Positions 10,881-22,326 of a DNA stretch of 64,000 nucleotides are shown here, one piece after another. Source of the DNA: Crotalaria pallida (Eukaryota; Streptophyta; Magnoliopsida; Fabales; Fabaceae); assembly GCA_037953625.1 (NCBI GenBank), contig CM075655.1, positions 19,424,001-19,488,000 of the forward strand, in the 5' to 3' direction. Within the stretch, counting starts at the first letter, position 1; each line of letters begins with the position of its first letter. A program made the position numbers and the translations under genes. The notes under the pieces are model-generated. The model made no database searches. It had not been told where the DNA came from and was given only the letters and a program-made list of their open reading frames with translations.

Positions 10881-12660
10881 ATGGGTTCTACGAATCCCTT
10901 TGGTGGTGAAGGTGCTTCAATAAGTCATCCTCCACTATTCAATGGTGAGGGATACGCTTATTGGAAAGTAAGAATGAAAATCTTTATCCAAGCCATTGAT
11001 AGTGATATTTGGAAAGTAATTGAAAAAGGTCCTCATATCCCCTCTAGTTTAGTTGAAGGTGTAGCACAATTAACCCCTGAGGATAAGTGGAATGATGATG
11101 ATAGAAAGAAAGTTCAATATGATTTTAAAGCAAAAAATATCATCACCTCCACTTTATCTTATGATGAATTCTTTAGAGTTTCTCAATGTGCTAGTGCTAA
11201 GGAAATGTGGGACACTCTTCAAGTGACTCATGAAGGAACTAGTGAGGTTAGGAGAGCTAGATTGAATGTTTTGATGCATGAATATGAATTGTTTCAAATG
11301 CTTCCAAATGAACCTATTAATGATATGCAAAAGCGTTTTACTCATATTATTAACCATTTACTTGCTCTTGGTAAGACTTTCTTACAAGGTGAACTTACTA
11401 ACAAAGTGTTGAGATGTTTGGATAGGAATTGGCAACCAAAAGTAACGGCTATTGTAGAATCTAAAAATTTGGATGCTATGGATATTGCAACACTTTTTGG
11501 AAAGCTTCAAGAACATGAAATGGAGCTTGGACGTTTGAATATGCATGAAGAGTCGGATAAGAACAAATCAAGAAAAGGAATTGCTCTTAAAGTCAATGGT
11601 TCATATAAAAAGAGAGTTTCGATGATGATGATAGTGAAGATTCCGATTCGGATGTTGATGAAAAAGAGATGAAACTTTTACTAAGGATGTTTAACAAGTT
11701 TCTAAGGAGAAAAGGAAGGTTGAACAAAGACAAAGGTAAAGAGAAGATTTCCCCACACTACAAGACCAAGACATCAAAAGAAGGTGTAGTTTGCCATGAA
11801 TGCGGAAAACCCGGTCATCTCAAGTACTCATGCTTAAGTATCTCAAGAAGAAGGAGAAAGAAAAGAAGAATTCAAAACATAAAAGGGCATACATCGTTTG
11901 GGATGATGAAGAAGAGAAGAAAAGCACATCAAGTAGTTCTTCGGATGATGAAGAAGTCGCTACACTCAACTTGCTTGTTCAAGTAGATGAAGAGGAAAGT
12001 TCAAATGATGAATCAAGTGAACAAAGCGAGGAAAGCGATGTAAGTCATACTAAATCCGAAATTTCTTCTAAATATGAATTGTTATGTAATGCTTATGAAG
12101 AAATGCTTGAACAATTTGAAAAACTAGCTTTGAAAAACATTGAAATAAAGAAGCTCATTTTGAAACATCAACAAGAGATTTTAGAACTTCAAAAACAAGT
12201 TGATGAGCTTAATCTTGAAAATGAAACCCTTGATCTCATTTATGCTAGTTCTTCTTGTGATTGTGCTAGTAGATTTAATATTGTGGTTGATTGTGAGAAT
12301 TGCAAGTTGCTTAAAGATGAAAATGTTAATTTGAAAAATAAGCTTGCAAGTTTCACAAGTGGTGATATCAAATTGCGCACATTGTTAAATTTTCAAAAAG
12401 GAAATTCAAACAAGTTTGGTTTGGGTTATACTAATGCTAAGAGTAACTCTCATAGAAATGTTGTTGATTTTTCTAAAGTTGATTTTTCAAATGCACCAAC
12501 ATGTTTCTATTGTGGTACTCATGGACATACTTCAAATGTGTGTTATATTAAAGTGCATGGTATACCTAAAGGAGATTTTGTTTGGGTTAAGAAGGGTGAG
12601 AGTCCCTTAACTAACAAAAATGGATCCAAAACCATTTGGATACTAAAAAGCAAAGCATGA
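10881..12660 (+). pseudogene. Copia gag (two frameshifts)
   Basis: The start ATG is at 10881. The first part (to about 11615) is a UBN2-type copia Gag, with YAYWKVRMKIFI and the DIWKVIEKGP segment. The reading frame then shifts twice, near 11605-11620 in an A-rich run and near 11825-11840. A CCHC knuckle CHECGKPGHLKYSC lies at about 11793-11834. The third frame continues to 12660 with an acidic serine-rich stretch, a long coiled-coil-like segment (about 12060-12360) and a second knuckle, CFYCGTHGHTSNVC (about 12508-12549). No pol frame follows. Confidence 0.88.
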
Positions 12661-13335
12661 TTGTTTTGTAGGTAATATTGAAGAAGAAAATGAAGGTCTA
12701 TACACTTTCTTCAAGTCTCAAGAGAATGTTCTACAATTTGGTAAAATTGATATTGTTGAATTTTGACAATTGTAGCTTTCTAAATTGGTATTTCTTCTAC
12801 AAAACTCATAATTAGTATTATTGTGTGATCATTATATGATTATCATGATATTGTGATCTATTGTGATATTTCTTTACAATTGATATCTTACTTTGTTAAG
12901 TGATATTATGACCTTTTTTAGTTTCAATTGGTATCATATTTCATTGTCATATTTCTTGCCAATTGGTATCACATTTCAAAGTATAGTTCTTTTGTCTTTC
13001 AATTGGTATCAATTATGTAGAGAAAGGATTTCTTAAAAAATAAGAGAAAACAATATTCATAATCCTTGTTACTTCCATTTTGGCTTAGAATTTTATATTT
13101 CAATTAGTATATATTAATTTTTGATAATGCCAAAAGGGGGAGAAAGGGTTGTTTTTGTTGTTTTTATATAGGTTGAGCTAAGTTGTTGAAGATAAGGGGA
13201 GAATCAAGCTTATATCAATTGGATTTCAAATGTCAAAAGCAATTAGCAAGGGGGAGCAAGAGTCTCACCAAGTGATCAAATGATTCAAGCATCAACAACT
13301 TCAAAACATGTTTGTCATTTTCAAAAGGGGGAGAT
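12661..13335 (+). other. Copia 3' internal non-coding region and polypurine tract
   Basis: There is no open frame of note. It is AT-rich, with several copies of an AATTGGTATC-like motif (about 12781-13020). It ends in purine tracts: CAAAAGGGGGAGA near 13131 and again just before the 3' LTR at 13322-13335. The second is the plus-strand primer position. Confidence 0.8.
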
Positions 13336-13535
13336 TGTAAGTTCCATTGAGAATGTTTTGATAATGACAAAAGGTTTTGAACATGCTACAAATGTGTTGA
13401 TCAAGTTCAAGCTCAACAAGCAAACAACAAACATCAAGTGATGAAGAGAGAACAAGCTCATGAAGACTTAGTTTGTGTTTAATTGTAATATCTTTAGTTT
13501 AAGTCTTTTATTTTGATGAGTTTGGTTAGAGTATT
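13336..13535 (+). repeat. Copia 3' LTR, first part
   Basis: It repeats the first 200 bases of the 5' LTR (9203-9402), then stops where gypsy B begins (TGTGACGCTC at 13536). The remainder resumes at 24441. Confidence 0.92.
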
Positions 13536-14085
13536 TGTGACGCTCTTTCCCATGAAAAGGTTTTCGCTCGATTTAATGTGGAAAATTTTTTCTTTTTAAT
13601 ACAATTGATTTGTAAGTAAAATCAAAGAGTTGAAATCCGGAAAGTTATAAGTCATTGAAAAGCAGTCGAGGGTTTTTGAAATAAATATTATTTTCGTTAA
13701 TGAAACCTTTAGTCCCTCAATTGCAAGTCCTTTAAAAACTGATCGATACCGGATTTCCAAAGCTCATTCGAAAACCAGCGGAATATTGAAATGCGTGAAG
13801 TGAACCTTAGTTATAGATATTAAGTGGCAAAAGTCTGTTACATAGTAGGTACAAGTCCATTGAAAATAAAACACTCTGACAATACCTCACCAAAAGTAAT
13901 ATTAAAAAATATGTACAACTCAAAAGAAAAGGGTATCATCAGAGCTGGTCACTGGTCCACTACAGCTACTCCATAGTCAGAGATCACCGGTTTCGTCCAA
14001 CCAAAAGCTGAATAACTATTTCGAATTCCGAATTATTTCCACCATGCACACCATTAAAGGTCGTCCCTCCGAGGGCACAAAGCGT

Positions 14086-14274
14086 TTAAAACGAGGGTAT
14101 GTGCATAACGTAAATAATCGAAATACGAAACCTACGAGGACGAAAGCGAACTACGGGATTGGGATGGTAGAGAGTGATCTCTACTTCACCCTCAAAAACA
14201 ATTCGGTGATCCTGATACTCCCAAACGCCGTCAAGGAGTGGGCGGATCTCGATGCAAAGCAGGTATCTGGCCAT
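14086..14274 (-). CDS. Conserved LTR-encoded protein (B, 3' LTR)
   Basis: A 62-residue frame on the sense strand of the LTR. Its ATG lies three bases after a predicted splice acceptor (TGCCCTTTTAG/GTAATG). The protein has an N-terminal RYLLCIEIRPL, a central VFEGEVEITLYHPN and an arginine-rich RFRPRRF. No signal peptide, zinc motif or known domain is recognised. The copy in the 5' LTR (22138-22326) is also open, and a homologue in LTR F (41476-41907) is about 63% identical over 62 residues without gaps. The frame stays open in both LTRs, although pol has acquired three stops. I do not know its function. Confidence 0.6.
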   Translation of the reverse strand: MARYLLCIEIRPLLDGVWEYQDHRIVFEGEVEITLYHPNPVVRFRPRRFRISIIYVMHIPSF

Positions 14275-14541
14275 TACCTAAAAGGGCAGGAGAGTAAGCC
14301 TAACACAGTCGCATTATCGAATAAGCCTAAGCCCTAACATTCACAACCAGATGAACAGCAGCAATAACCAGTGCAATAATGCATATACATATGAGCAAAC
14401 ACCAGTTTAGTTATTATCTTCAAGATAGGTGGCATGATGCATGTACATGTTTCTCCAACTCCGAGGCCTCAATGTCCACCGGGTCCAGATCTGAGGAACG
14501 GTGCGTTCAAGAACGCGACATGGCTTACGGCACGTCTGCCC

Positions 14542-14663
14542 GCGTAAAAGGCAGGACTTACAGTGTTTCCACCTGTGTAGAAGGTATGAATTACAATGTT
14601 TCCACCAGCGTAAAAGGCACGACTTACAGTGCGTCCACCAGCGTAGAAAGGAACGGCTTACGG
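14542..14663 (-). repeat. 33-bp tandem array (B, 3' LTR), about 4 units
   Basis: Units run GCGTAAAAGGCACGACTTAC plus AGTGTTTCCACC(A/T), 33 bp, about 3.7 copies. Each unit has inverted CGTAA/TTACR arms. Because the length is a multiple of three, the array stays open in several frames on both strands. The 5' LTR has two more units. Confidence 0.88.
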
Positions 14664-15173
14664 TGAACCTTGTGCAAGCTTTCATGAAATATCAAGTTCG
14701 GTTACATAAACAGTTCACAGGTTCACCTGCGTCGAAAAGGCACGCCTTACGGTGTTTCCACCTGCGTAGGTGTTCCTCAGATTGGGACTGGTCTGATAAC
14801 CTAGCTCATGTCACGTATGATATCAATGCAACTCTTGCAATCCTAGGTTATCATGCATATGTTCAAATTCCAAGTCTATCATTAGTTTAACTATGTCATA
14901 ATCATTCGACATCAGTTCAGCATGGATACATGCGCATTCATGTTAGCTCATTATAAGCATTCAACATGTATCCATAATATCTAAGTACATAGTAGAGTCA
15001 TATGAGTTCTAGGTCAAGCTCATGTCTGAGTATTCGGACAAAGTTCCACCATTTACCTGACCTAAGTACACCTTAAGTAACTAGAACTTGGGTTAAGTAA
15101 GTCTTAATTTCTTAAGACTTTGGTTAAGTAAGTCCTACTTACTTAAGACTAGGTTTAACTGAACCTTAGCTGA

Positions 15174-15524
15174 CTAATCATGGACTAAGTCCACTAGTCA
15201 TGGATTAGGTTTCACTAATCATGAATTAGGTTTAGCTTAATTGACTAATCTCGGATTAAATCCGACTAATCATGGGTTAAGTCCAACTAATCATGGATTA
15301 GTTGACTAATCAGGGAATTTAGTTTACTAATCTAGGATTACGTCCAACTAATCTTGGATTAGTTGACTAATCAGGGATTAAGTTCACTAATCTAGGATTA
15401 AGTCCAACTAATCTTGGATTAGTTGACTAGTCAAGGATTAAGGTCACTAATCTAGGATTAAGTCCAATTAATCTTGGATTGGTTGACTAATCAAGGATTA
15501 AGGTCACTAATCTAGGATTAAGTG
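15174..15524 (-). repeat. Array of TAATC/GATTA dyads, about 20-bp period (B, 3' LTR)
   Basis: Roughly 16 units of CTAATCnnGGATTA-like sequence. Successive CTAATC starts are 19, 20 or 21 bp apart in the part read most carefully (15360-15520). Each unit is itself an inverted repeat. The linkers alternate between GTTGA-like and GTCCA/GTTCA-like, giving a higher-order period near 40 bp. Confidence 0.85.
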
Positions 15525-17051
15525 AAACTTAATTAGGTTCGAGTACTATTAGTTATCTAAGACTAGGCTTAGTTGGTACTTAGTTGACCTAATCGTTTTA
15601 GTTACTAAGTTAACTCCCTTAACCGAGATTTATCAATCCAAAACCATTTGATTAACACTTAATTACCTTATCTAATTATCAGTTAAGGCCTAGTTAACTA
15701 AAATCCATTTAGTCAACACTTAAGTTTAGTTCATCCAAGAGTCTAAGCATTCAATTAACCAACATAACATGTGTCATTACTCATCAACACAAACATATTC
15801 ATAAAAATTCAACATAGAACATTAAATAATCACATATCAATATTCATCAAATTCGGCCTCCAAGCCAAAACCAAAAATCTAGCTAGTGCCCTTGAGTCTC
15901 ATGGTGACTCAACCTAATTTCTAAGCTTCAAGACTTATTCTAGCAAAAGTGTAATCTTCTCTCACTTACCTCTTGAAGACAACTATGGAGATTTAGAACT
16001 TTTTGGGCCTTTACCTTACCAAACCGTGAGCACTCTCCCTCCTTGACACTTGAAACTTGATCTCGAGCTTCTAAAACTCTAAGGCTCCACTTGATCTACC
16101 AAGCTAAATATTTTAAGGCTTGGTTTGGGGTTTGGCCGTGAGGTTGTTTAGGTTTGAAGTTTAATGATTGAAATTTTCTTTAACACAAAACTTCAAGCAA
16201 GTGGCATATTCATGATCTAGAGTATGAATATGCTAAGGTTTCTTGTGTTTGGTAAGTGTTTAGGCTTGATTAAGGGTGGTGATGGAGGTGTGGCCGTGAG
16301 CTTCTAAAGAAGGGGAAGGGTTGGATTTGAATTCTCTAAGCCTTAATCACACATGCATGTTGTATATCCATGATCTAGGCTTTGGATATGTAATGATTTC
16401 TTCGTTTTAATGGAAGAATGAGCTAGGATGAGGGTGGTGGTGGTGTTGGCCGTGAGGTCTTCAAGAGAAGAAGATGAAGATGATGGTGAAGGTGTCATGA
16501 AGAAAAGGGAGCAAAAGTGATGCTCATTCACACATAGTCATTTATGTAATGGCTTATGGTCAAATGGTGAGGTGTTTAGGTGGCTAAGTGGTGTGCTTTG
16601 GTGTGGACACCTCACACTTCATGCAAGGAAAGGAATATAATGTTGCCACCTAATTCTTGGCCAACATGCATGAAATGTGAGCATGACACCTCACTTCTTC
16701 ATGCAAACTCACAATTTCACCACACACACACACACTTCACGGCTACACACACACACAAGGCCCAAAACTCATTCATGGCCCAACATCACTCACAAGGCCC
16801 ATTTGGTTAACTTAGACTTAATCTAATCCACTTAACCCTTAAGCCATTCATTAATCGAGCTAATCTAACTTTTAACTAAACTATTAGACATCTAAACCTA
16901 ATCAACTTAGAACTACCCAAGGCTACACTTAATAAATCATGTTTAAGCTAACCCTAATCACTATAAGTTAACTAGACAAGACTAAGCTCTAACACATCAA
17001 GCTAAGGCAAAGCATAACATTATTCGGGAATTAAAATTTAGGGATGTTACA

Positions 17052-17063
17052 CTCTCCCCCACT
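17052..17063 (-). other. Polypurine tract of gypsy B
   Basis: On the minus strand AAGTGGGGGAGAG immediately precedes TGTAACATCCC of the 3' LTR; it is the plus-strand primer site. A nearly identical tract and upstream GAAATTC motif precede the 3' LTR of element H (39006-39018), which ties H to this group. Confidence 0.88.
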
Positions 17064-17092
17064 TACAGGAATTTCGTCCCCGAAATTCTATT

Positions 17093-17494
17093 CTACTTGA
17101 ACAACTCGGGATATTCTCTACGCATCGTAGCTTCGGGTTCCCAAGTTGACTCTTGAACACCATTGCGTTCCCAAACAACTCTAACCAAGGGTATTTCTTT
17201 TCCCCTAAGTTGCTTGATTCGGCGGTCTGCTATACAAATCGGGCCAGCTTCTAGAGTTAGGTTTTCTCGCACAGACAGGTCATCGGGTCGGATATCCAGA
17301 ATGGAGTTAGGGTCGTGCACAAACTTTCGAAGTTGTGAAACGTGAAAGACATTGTGCAGACTAGACAAAGATGGTGGTAAGGCTATCTGGTACGCAACTG
17401 GACCAATTTTCCTAAGGATTTGGTACGGACCGATGAACCTAGGTGAAAGTTTCTTGGTTCTCAATGCTCTGCCTACACCTTTCATCGGGGATAC
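17093..17494 (-). pseudogene. gypsy B integrase C-terminus with chromodomain-like tail
   Basis: A 130-codon frame after a TAG at 17495-17497. It has the integrase C-terminal segment (LSPRFIGPYQILRKIG, the GPY/F module) and NVFHVSQLRKF. A chromodomain-like end follows, with VRVVWERNGVQESTWEPE, and a natural stop near 17093. Such tails direct chromovirus integration to chromatin; that is family knowledge, not shown here. Confidence 0.85.
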
Positions 17495-19087
17495 CTAGAT
17501 AAACACATGCTCTCCTTTTGCAAACTCAAGAGGTCTTCTCCTCTTATCCGCATAACTCTTCTGCCTTCCCTGAGCGGCCCTCATCTTCTCTTGTACCATC
17601 TTAATCTTTTCAGTTGTTTCTTGTACCAGTTCTGGACCGATCAAAGCATTCTCCCCTACTTGAAACCAACATAGTGGTGTTTGGCACTTTCTACCGTACA
17701 ACGCTTCAAACGGTGCCATCCCAATACTCGCATGAAAACTGTTATTATAGGTAAACTCCACCAACGGTAACACCTTATCCCAACTTCTTTGCTCCTCCAA
17801 GGCACACGTTCTTAACATATCTTCCAACGTCTGAATGGTTCGTTCTGTTTTTCCGTTAGTTTGAGGATGATAAGCAGATCCCATTTTTAACTTTGTTCCC
17901 AGGGCTTGATGTAGACTGTTCCAAAACCGAGATGTAAACCTTGGATCACGGTCGGAAACTATACTGGAAGGTATACCATGCAGTCGTACCACCTCATCAA
18001 CGTAGAGTTGAGCAAGCCTTTCCAGAAAATAACGCATATTTATGGGGATAAAATGCGCTGACTTAGTTAACCGATCTACCACAACCCATATGGCATCAAA
18101 ATTCCGGTCCGTCCTTGGTAGTCCTGACACAAAATCCATCGATATGCTGTCCCATTTCCACAGAGGGACCTCCAAACATTGTAACTCTCCTCCCGGCTTC
18201 TTATGCTCGGCCTTCGTTTTCTGGCAAACCAGACATGATGCTACATACTCAGCCACATCTTTCTTTAATCCAGACCACCAGAACAACTTTTTCAAATCCT
18301 GATACATCTTAGTTGTTCCCGGATGCATACTCATCCGACTCTTGTGTGCTTCCTCCAATATCATTCTTCTAAGTTCTGCGTCTTTTGGAACGCATATCCT
18401 CGTTTTGAAACGAAGAAGTCCATCTTTTCCCTCTTGAAAGTTCAGTTCTTTCCCTTCAGATGCCAACCTTTTCTTTTCACTAAGCTCACCATCTTCTTGT
18501 TGCCGCTCGCGGATCAGAGTCATAAACTCATTCGTGATCTGTAGCATTCCTAACTTTAAGCTTGTTGGCTCGACTTCCATTACCAAATTCATATCTCGAA
18601 ACTTCTCCAGTAACACAGCCTCCTTAATCATCATGGCACTCACATGCAATGCCTTTCTGCTTAGGGCATCCACAACCACATTCGCCTTTCCAGGATGATA
18701 GTGGAGTTCGAAGTCATAATCTTTGAGAAACTCCGTCCACCGATGTTGTCTCATGTTCAGCTCTTTCTGGTCAAAGAGATACTTTAAGCTCTTATGGTCA
18801 CTGAACACTCGGAACACAGTGCCATAGAGATAGTGCCTCCAGATCTTCAGAGCGAAGACTATTGCGGCTAACTCCAAGTCGTGCGTCGGATAATTCACCT
18901 CATGCACTTTCAACTGCCTTGTTGCGTATGCCACAACCTTACCTTCTTGCATCAACACACACCCGAGGCCTTGCCCTGATGCATCGCAGTACACATCAAA
19001 ACTCTTCTATGGGTCAGGTAGGATTAACACCGGTGAAGTGGTCAGCTTTTCCTTCAGCTTTTGGAAACTCTCTTCGCGCTTCGAGTC
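17495..19087 (-). pseudogene. gypsy B RNase H and integrase core
   Basis: A 499-codon frame (from 18994) is preceded by a short stretch between two TAG codons (19088-19090 and 19007-19009). RNase H has VYCDASGQGLG and the DLELAA region. Integrase has the HHCC zinc domain (HPG..., CLVC) and the DDE core: D in SMDFVSGLP, D in SDRDPRF, E in TNGKTERTIQ. All catalytic residues are present. It ends in a TAG at 17495-17497 within the C-terminal region. Confidence 0.9.
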
Positions 19088-20735
19088 CTAGACAAAAGGT
19101 TGATCCTTCTTGGTCAACTTAGTCAAGGGTAGGGAGATCTTCGAAAATCCTTCTATAAACCTTCGGTAGTACCCGGCAAGTCCTAAGAAACTCCGGACCT
19201 CCGTTACCGTCTTAGGCTGTTCCCATTGAAGAACTGATTCAACCTTTGTTGGATCGACAGCTATTCCTCCTTTCAAGATCACATGTCCCAAAAACTTAAC
19301 TTCCTCCATCCAAAACTCGCACTTCGAGGGTTTGGCGTATAACTGTTTCTCCTTTAAAACTTTCAATACAATCCTTAAGTGTTCAGCATGTTCCTCTGGA
19401 CTCTTTGAGTATACCAGAATATCATCTATAAAGACCACTACAAATGAGTCCAAGAACAGTCTGAAGACCCTGTTCATGTAGTCCATAAAGACAGCAGGAG
19501 CATTCGTCAAACCGAACGGCATTACCACATACTCATAGTGCCCGTAGCGAGACCGAAACGCCGTCTTGGGAATATCCCGTTCCCGAATCCTTATCTGATG
19601 GTACCCAGATCTTAGATCTATCTTCGAGAAAACAGAAGCTCCGCGAACTTGATCCATAAGATCGTCTATCCTTGGCAGAGGGTATTTGTTCTTGATGGTC
19701 ACCTTGTTCAACTGCCGATAGTCCACACACATACGCAGACTTCCGTCCTTCTTTCTCACAAACAACACTGGCGCACCCCAGGGAGACACACTTGGCCTGA
19801 TCAGCTGTTTCTGTAGCAACTCTTCTACTTGCTTCTTCAACTCAGCCATTTCCGGCGGCGCCATCCTATATGGTGCTATCGAGATTGGGCCAGTCCTTGG
19901 GATTAGATCGATACCAAACTCGATTTCTCGATTCGGCGGAAACCCCGGTACATCATCCGTGAACACCTCCGAAAACTCCTCTACCACTGGTATTCCTTCT
20001 ATCCCTTTCTCCTCTTCTTCCGTCGTTACAGAGAACAGACACATGAAACCTTTGGGTTCGGGGTTCGAGGGGTGAAGGTCTTTGTACAAGGCTATCCTCT
20101 TATCACAGTCGATGATCACTCGGTTCCTCATCATCCAATCCATACCCAGAATGACATCCAACTGTGACAAAGGTAAACAAACTAGGTCTACACTCGAGAC
20201 GCGGCCTAATACCTCAACCAAACAGTTTAAACAGACTTTGGAAGTAAGGACAGGGGAGTTAGTTGGGGTTTCTATTCTAAAGCGGTATGGTGAATCGGAT
20301 AGGGGCAAGTTCAAACGATTCACACATTCATATGAAACGAAAGAATGACTAGCTCCAGAATCAAGCAAAACTTTACAAGGTTGACTATGAAGAAGAAGGG
20401 TACCTTGCACGAGATCAGGGGCTTGATTGGCTTCAGCACCACTGAGAATAAACACCTTCCCTTTAGCCACCGGTCTATTCACCGATCCCTTCGAGTCACC
20501 CTTCTCGGGTTCTCTGCAGTCCCTTGACCAATGACCCGACTTACCACACTTAAAGCAACCGGAAAACGGCTTCCGACAAACCTCTCCGAAGTGATGACGT
20601 TTGCACTTATCACACAACGGAGCACTTCCCTGATAACTTGCTACTTGTCCCGACGCCTTGCCTTTACCCTTGACCTTGAAGTGTGGCCTTTTGCCTCTAA
20701 AGTTTGAAGCGCCACTGTGACCCGGAACTTTGCTG
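19088..20735 (-). pseudogene. gypsy B zinc knuckle, protease and reverse transcriptase
   Basis: One long frame carries the gag CCHC knuckle (CFKCGKSGHWSRDC), the protease active site LLDSGASHSF and GMDWM. Reverse transcriptase follows with WGAPVLFVRKKDGS, CVDYRQLNKV, KIDLRSGYHQIR, MPFGLTNAP and catalytic FIDDILVYSK. It stops at a TAG at 19088-19090, in a place where a tryptophan codon fits by context. It is in a different frame from the first part of gag. Confidence 0.92.
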
Positions 20736-21413
20736 ATTCCTCTTACTTCGCATGTATAGCTCCTCAGCCTTTTTATCATCTTCATAAACCCGACACATGT
20801 CGACCAGAGTTGAGAAGTTCTGAATCTTCTGATAACTGAAAGCCGCTTTTAGATCTGGCCTTAGCCCATTCTCAAACGTGATGCACTTGCTTCGTTCATC
20901 AGGGTGTTGCTGAAAGTAAGGAGAATACTTAAGCAGCTCCTCAAACTTAGCGGTGTATTCACCCACACTCATGTCACCTTGCTGCAGTTGTAGAAACTCT
21001 ACCTCCTTCTTTCGCCTCAGATCCTCGGTAAAGTACTTATCCAGAAACTTTTCCGTAAACACTTGCCATGTGATTTCCCGACCTTCAGGAGCCAAGAGTT
21101 GAACAGCGTGCTTCCACCAGTTTTCAGCCTCCCCAAACAACATGTACGTGGCATAGGTCACTCGTTGAGCGTCCGTACATCCTAGGGTTTGGAAGATTTT
21201 GTCCAGTTCATTTATCCACTTGTTAGCCTCATCGGGTTTGAAACCTCCCTCAAACCTAGGAGGGTTACAGTTTCGGAACTCGGACAGACTACGGAACTCA
21301 ACTTGTCCCGCTTGGTCTGGGGGTGGTTGGTTAGCTTGTTGTTGCATGTTCTCGATCACCGTAGTGATCCTATCTAAAACCTCAGCTATGTTACGTTGAT
21401 TCCTAGCTGCCAT
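20697..21413 (-). pseudogene. gypsy B gag, N-terminal part
   Basis: The ATG at 21413 opens 238 codons. The capsid region has WINELDKIFQTLGC, WWKHAVQ and FEELLKYSPYF. The frame leaves the true one near 20735-20720; the downstream frame (from 20785) carries the knuckle and pol. This is one frameshift, unless a programmed shift is used, for which I see no clear slippery site. Confidence 0.88.
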
Positions 21414-21538
21414 TGTGACCCTGCTTAAAGGCTAAGTATCACAATAGACCTAGGGAAACTGAAGCCCTAGAACTATCTTAATCCTACAACTATCTTAGTC
21501 TAGATAGGACTAACTATGGACCAAGTGCAGGACCTTCA

Positions 21539-21550
21539 GCTCTGATACCA
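21539..21550 (-). promoter_or_regulatory. tRNA-Met primer binding site of gypsy B
   Basis: TGGTATCAGAGC on the minus strand, seven bases inside the 5' LTR end (21558). Gag starts about 125 bases downstream. Confidence 0.92.
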
Positions 21551-22137
21551 CAAAAGGTGTGACGCTCTTTCACATGAAAAGGTTTTCGCTCGATTTAATT
21601 TGGACTTGTATAGTTTTCTAAAAATTAGGGTGGAAAAATTTTTCTTTTTAATACAATTGATTTGTAAGTAAAATCAAAGAGTTGAAATTCGGAAAGTTAT
21701 AAGTCATTGAAAAGCAGTCGAGGGTGTTTGAAATAAATATTATTTTCATTAATGAAACCTTTAGTCCCTCAATTGCAAGTCCTTTAAAAACTTATCGATA
21801 CCGGATTTCCAAAGCTCATTCGAAAACCAGCGGAATATTGAAATGCGTGAAGTGAACCTTAGTTATAGATATTAAGTGGCAAAAGTCTGTTACATAGTAG
21901 GTACAAGTCCATTGAAAATAAAACACTCTGACAATACCTCACCAAAAGTAATATTAAAAAATATGTACAACTCAAAAGAAAAGGGTATCATCAGAGCTGG
22001 TCACTGGTCCACTGCAGCTACTCCATAGTTAGAGATCACCGGTTTCGTCCAACCAAAAGCTGAATAACTATTTCGAATTCCGAATTATTTCCACCATGCA
22101 CACCCTTAAAGGTCGTCCCTCCGAGGGCACAAAGCGT

Positions 22138-22326
22138 TTAAAGCGAGGGTATGTGCATAACGTAAATAATCGGAATACGAAACCTACGAGGACGAAAGCG
22201 AACTACGGGATTGGGATGGTAGAGAGTGATCTCTACTTCACCCTCAAAAACAATCTGGTGATCCCGATACTCCCAAACGCCGTCAAGGAGCGGGCGGATC
22301 TCGATGCAAAGCAGGTATCTGGCCAT
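22138..22326 (-). CDS. Conserved LTR-encoded protein (B, 5' LTR)
   Basis: This is the second copy of the 62-residue frame at 14086-14274, with a handful of amino-acid differences and no stop. The acceptor block sits directly upstream, as in the other copy. The upstream donor is deleted in this LTR, so its mRNA would have to be made another way. In a complete element the two LTR copies start identical, so the few changes have built up since insertion. Confidence 0.58.
   Translation of the reverse strand: MARYLLCIEIRPLLDGVWEYRDHQIVFEGEVEITLYHPNPVVRFRPRRFRIPIIYVMHIPSL

Larger units (their letters stand above)
14278..15969 (-). other. Predicted intron within LTR B (3' copy)
   Basis: The donor CAAGAG/GTAAGTG (15970/15969) matches the plant consensus. 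The acceptor is a pyrimidine tract ending TGCCCTTTTAG (14278), followed by GTAATG. Both repeat arrays lie inside. The equivalent donor is absent from the 5' LTR because of a deletion there. Inferred, not shown. Confidence 0.55.
13536..17051 (-). repeat. 3' LTR of gypsy B
   Basis: A 3,516-bp LTR. From its sense start (17051) it contains U3, a GTAAGT donor at 15969, a dyad array (15174-15524), a 33-bp array (14542-14663), the acceptor block at 14278, a 62-codon frame (14274-14086) and about 550 bp to the LTR end. The region 16300-16500 carries TC-rich leader-like sequence in the sense direction. It is longer than the 5' copy. Confidence 0.9.
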
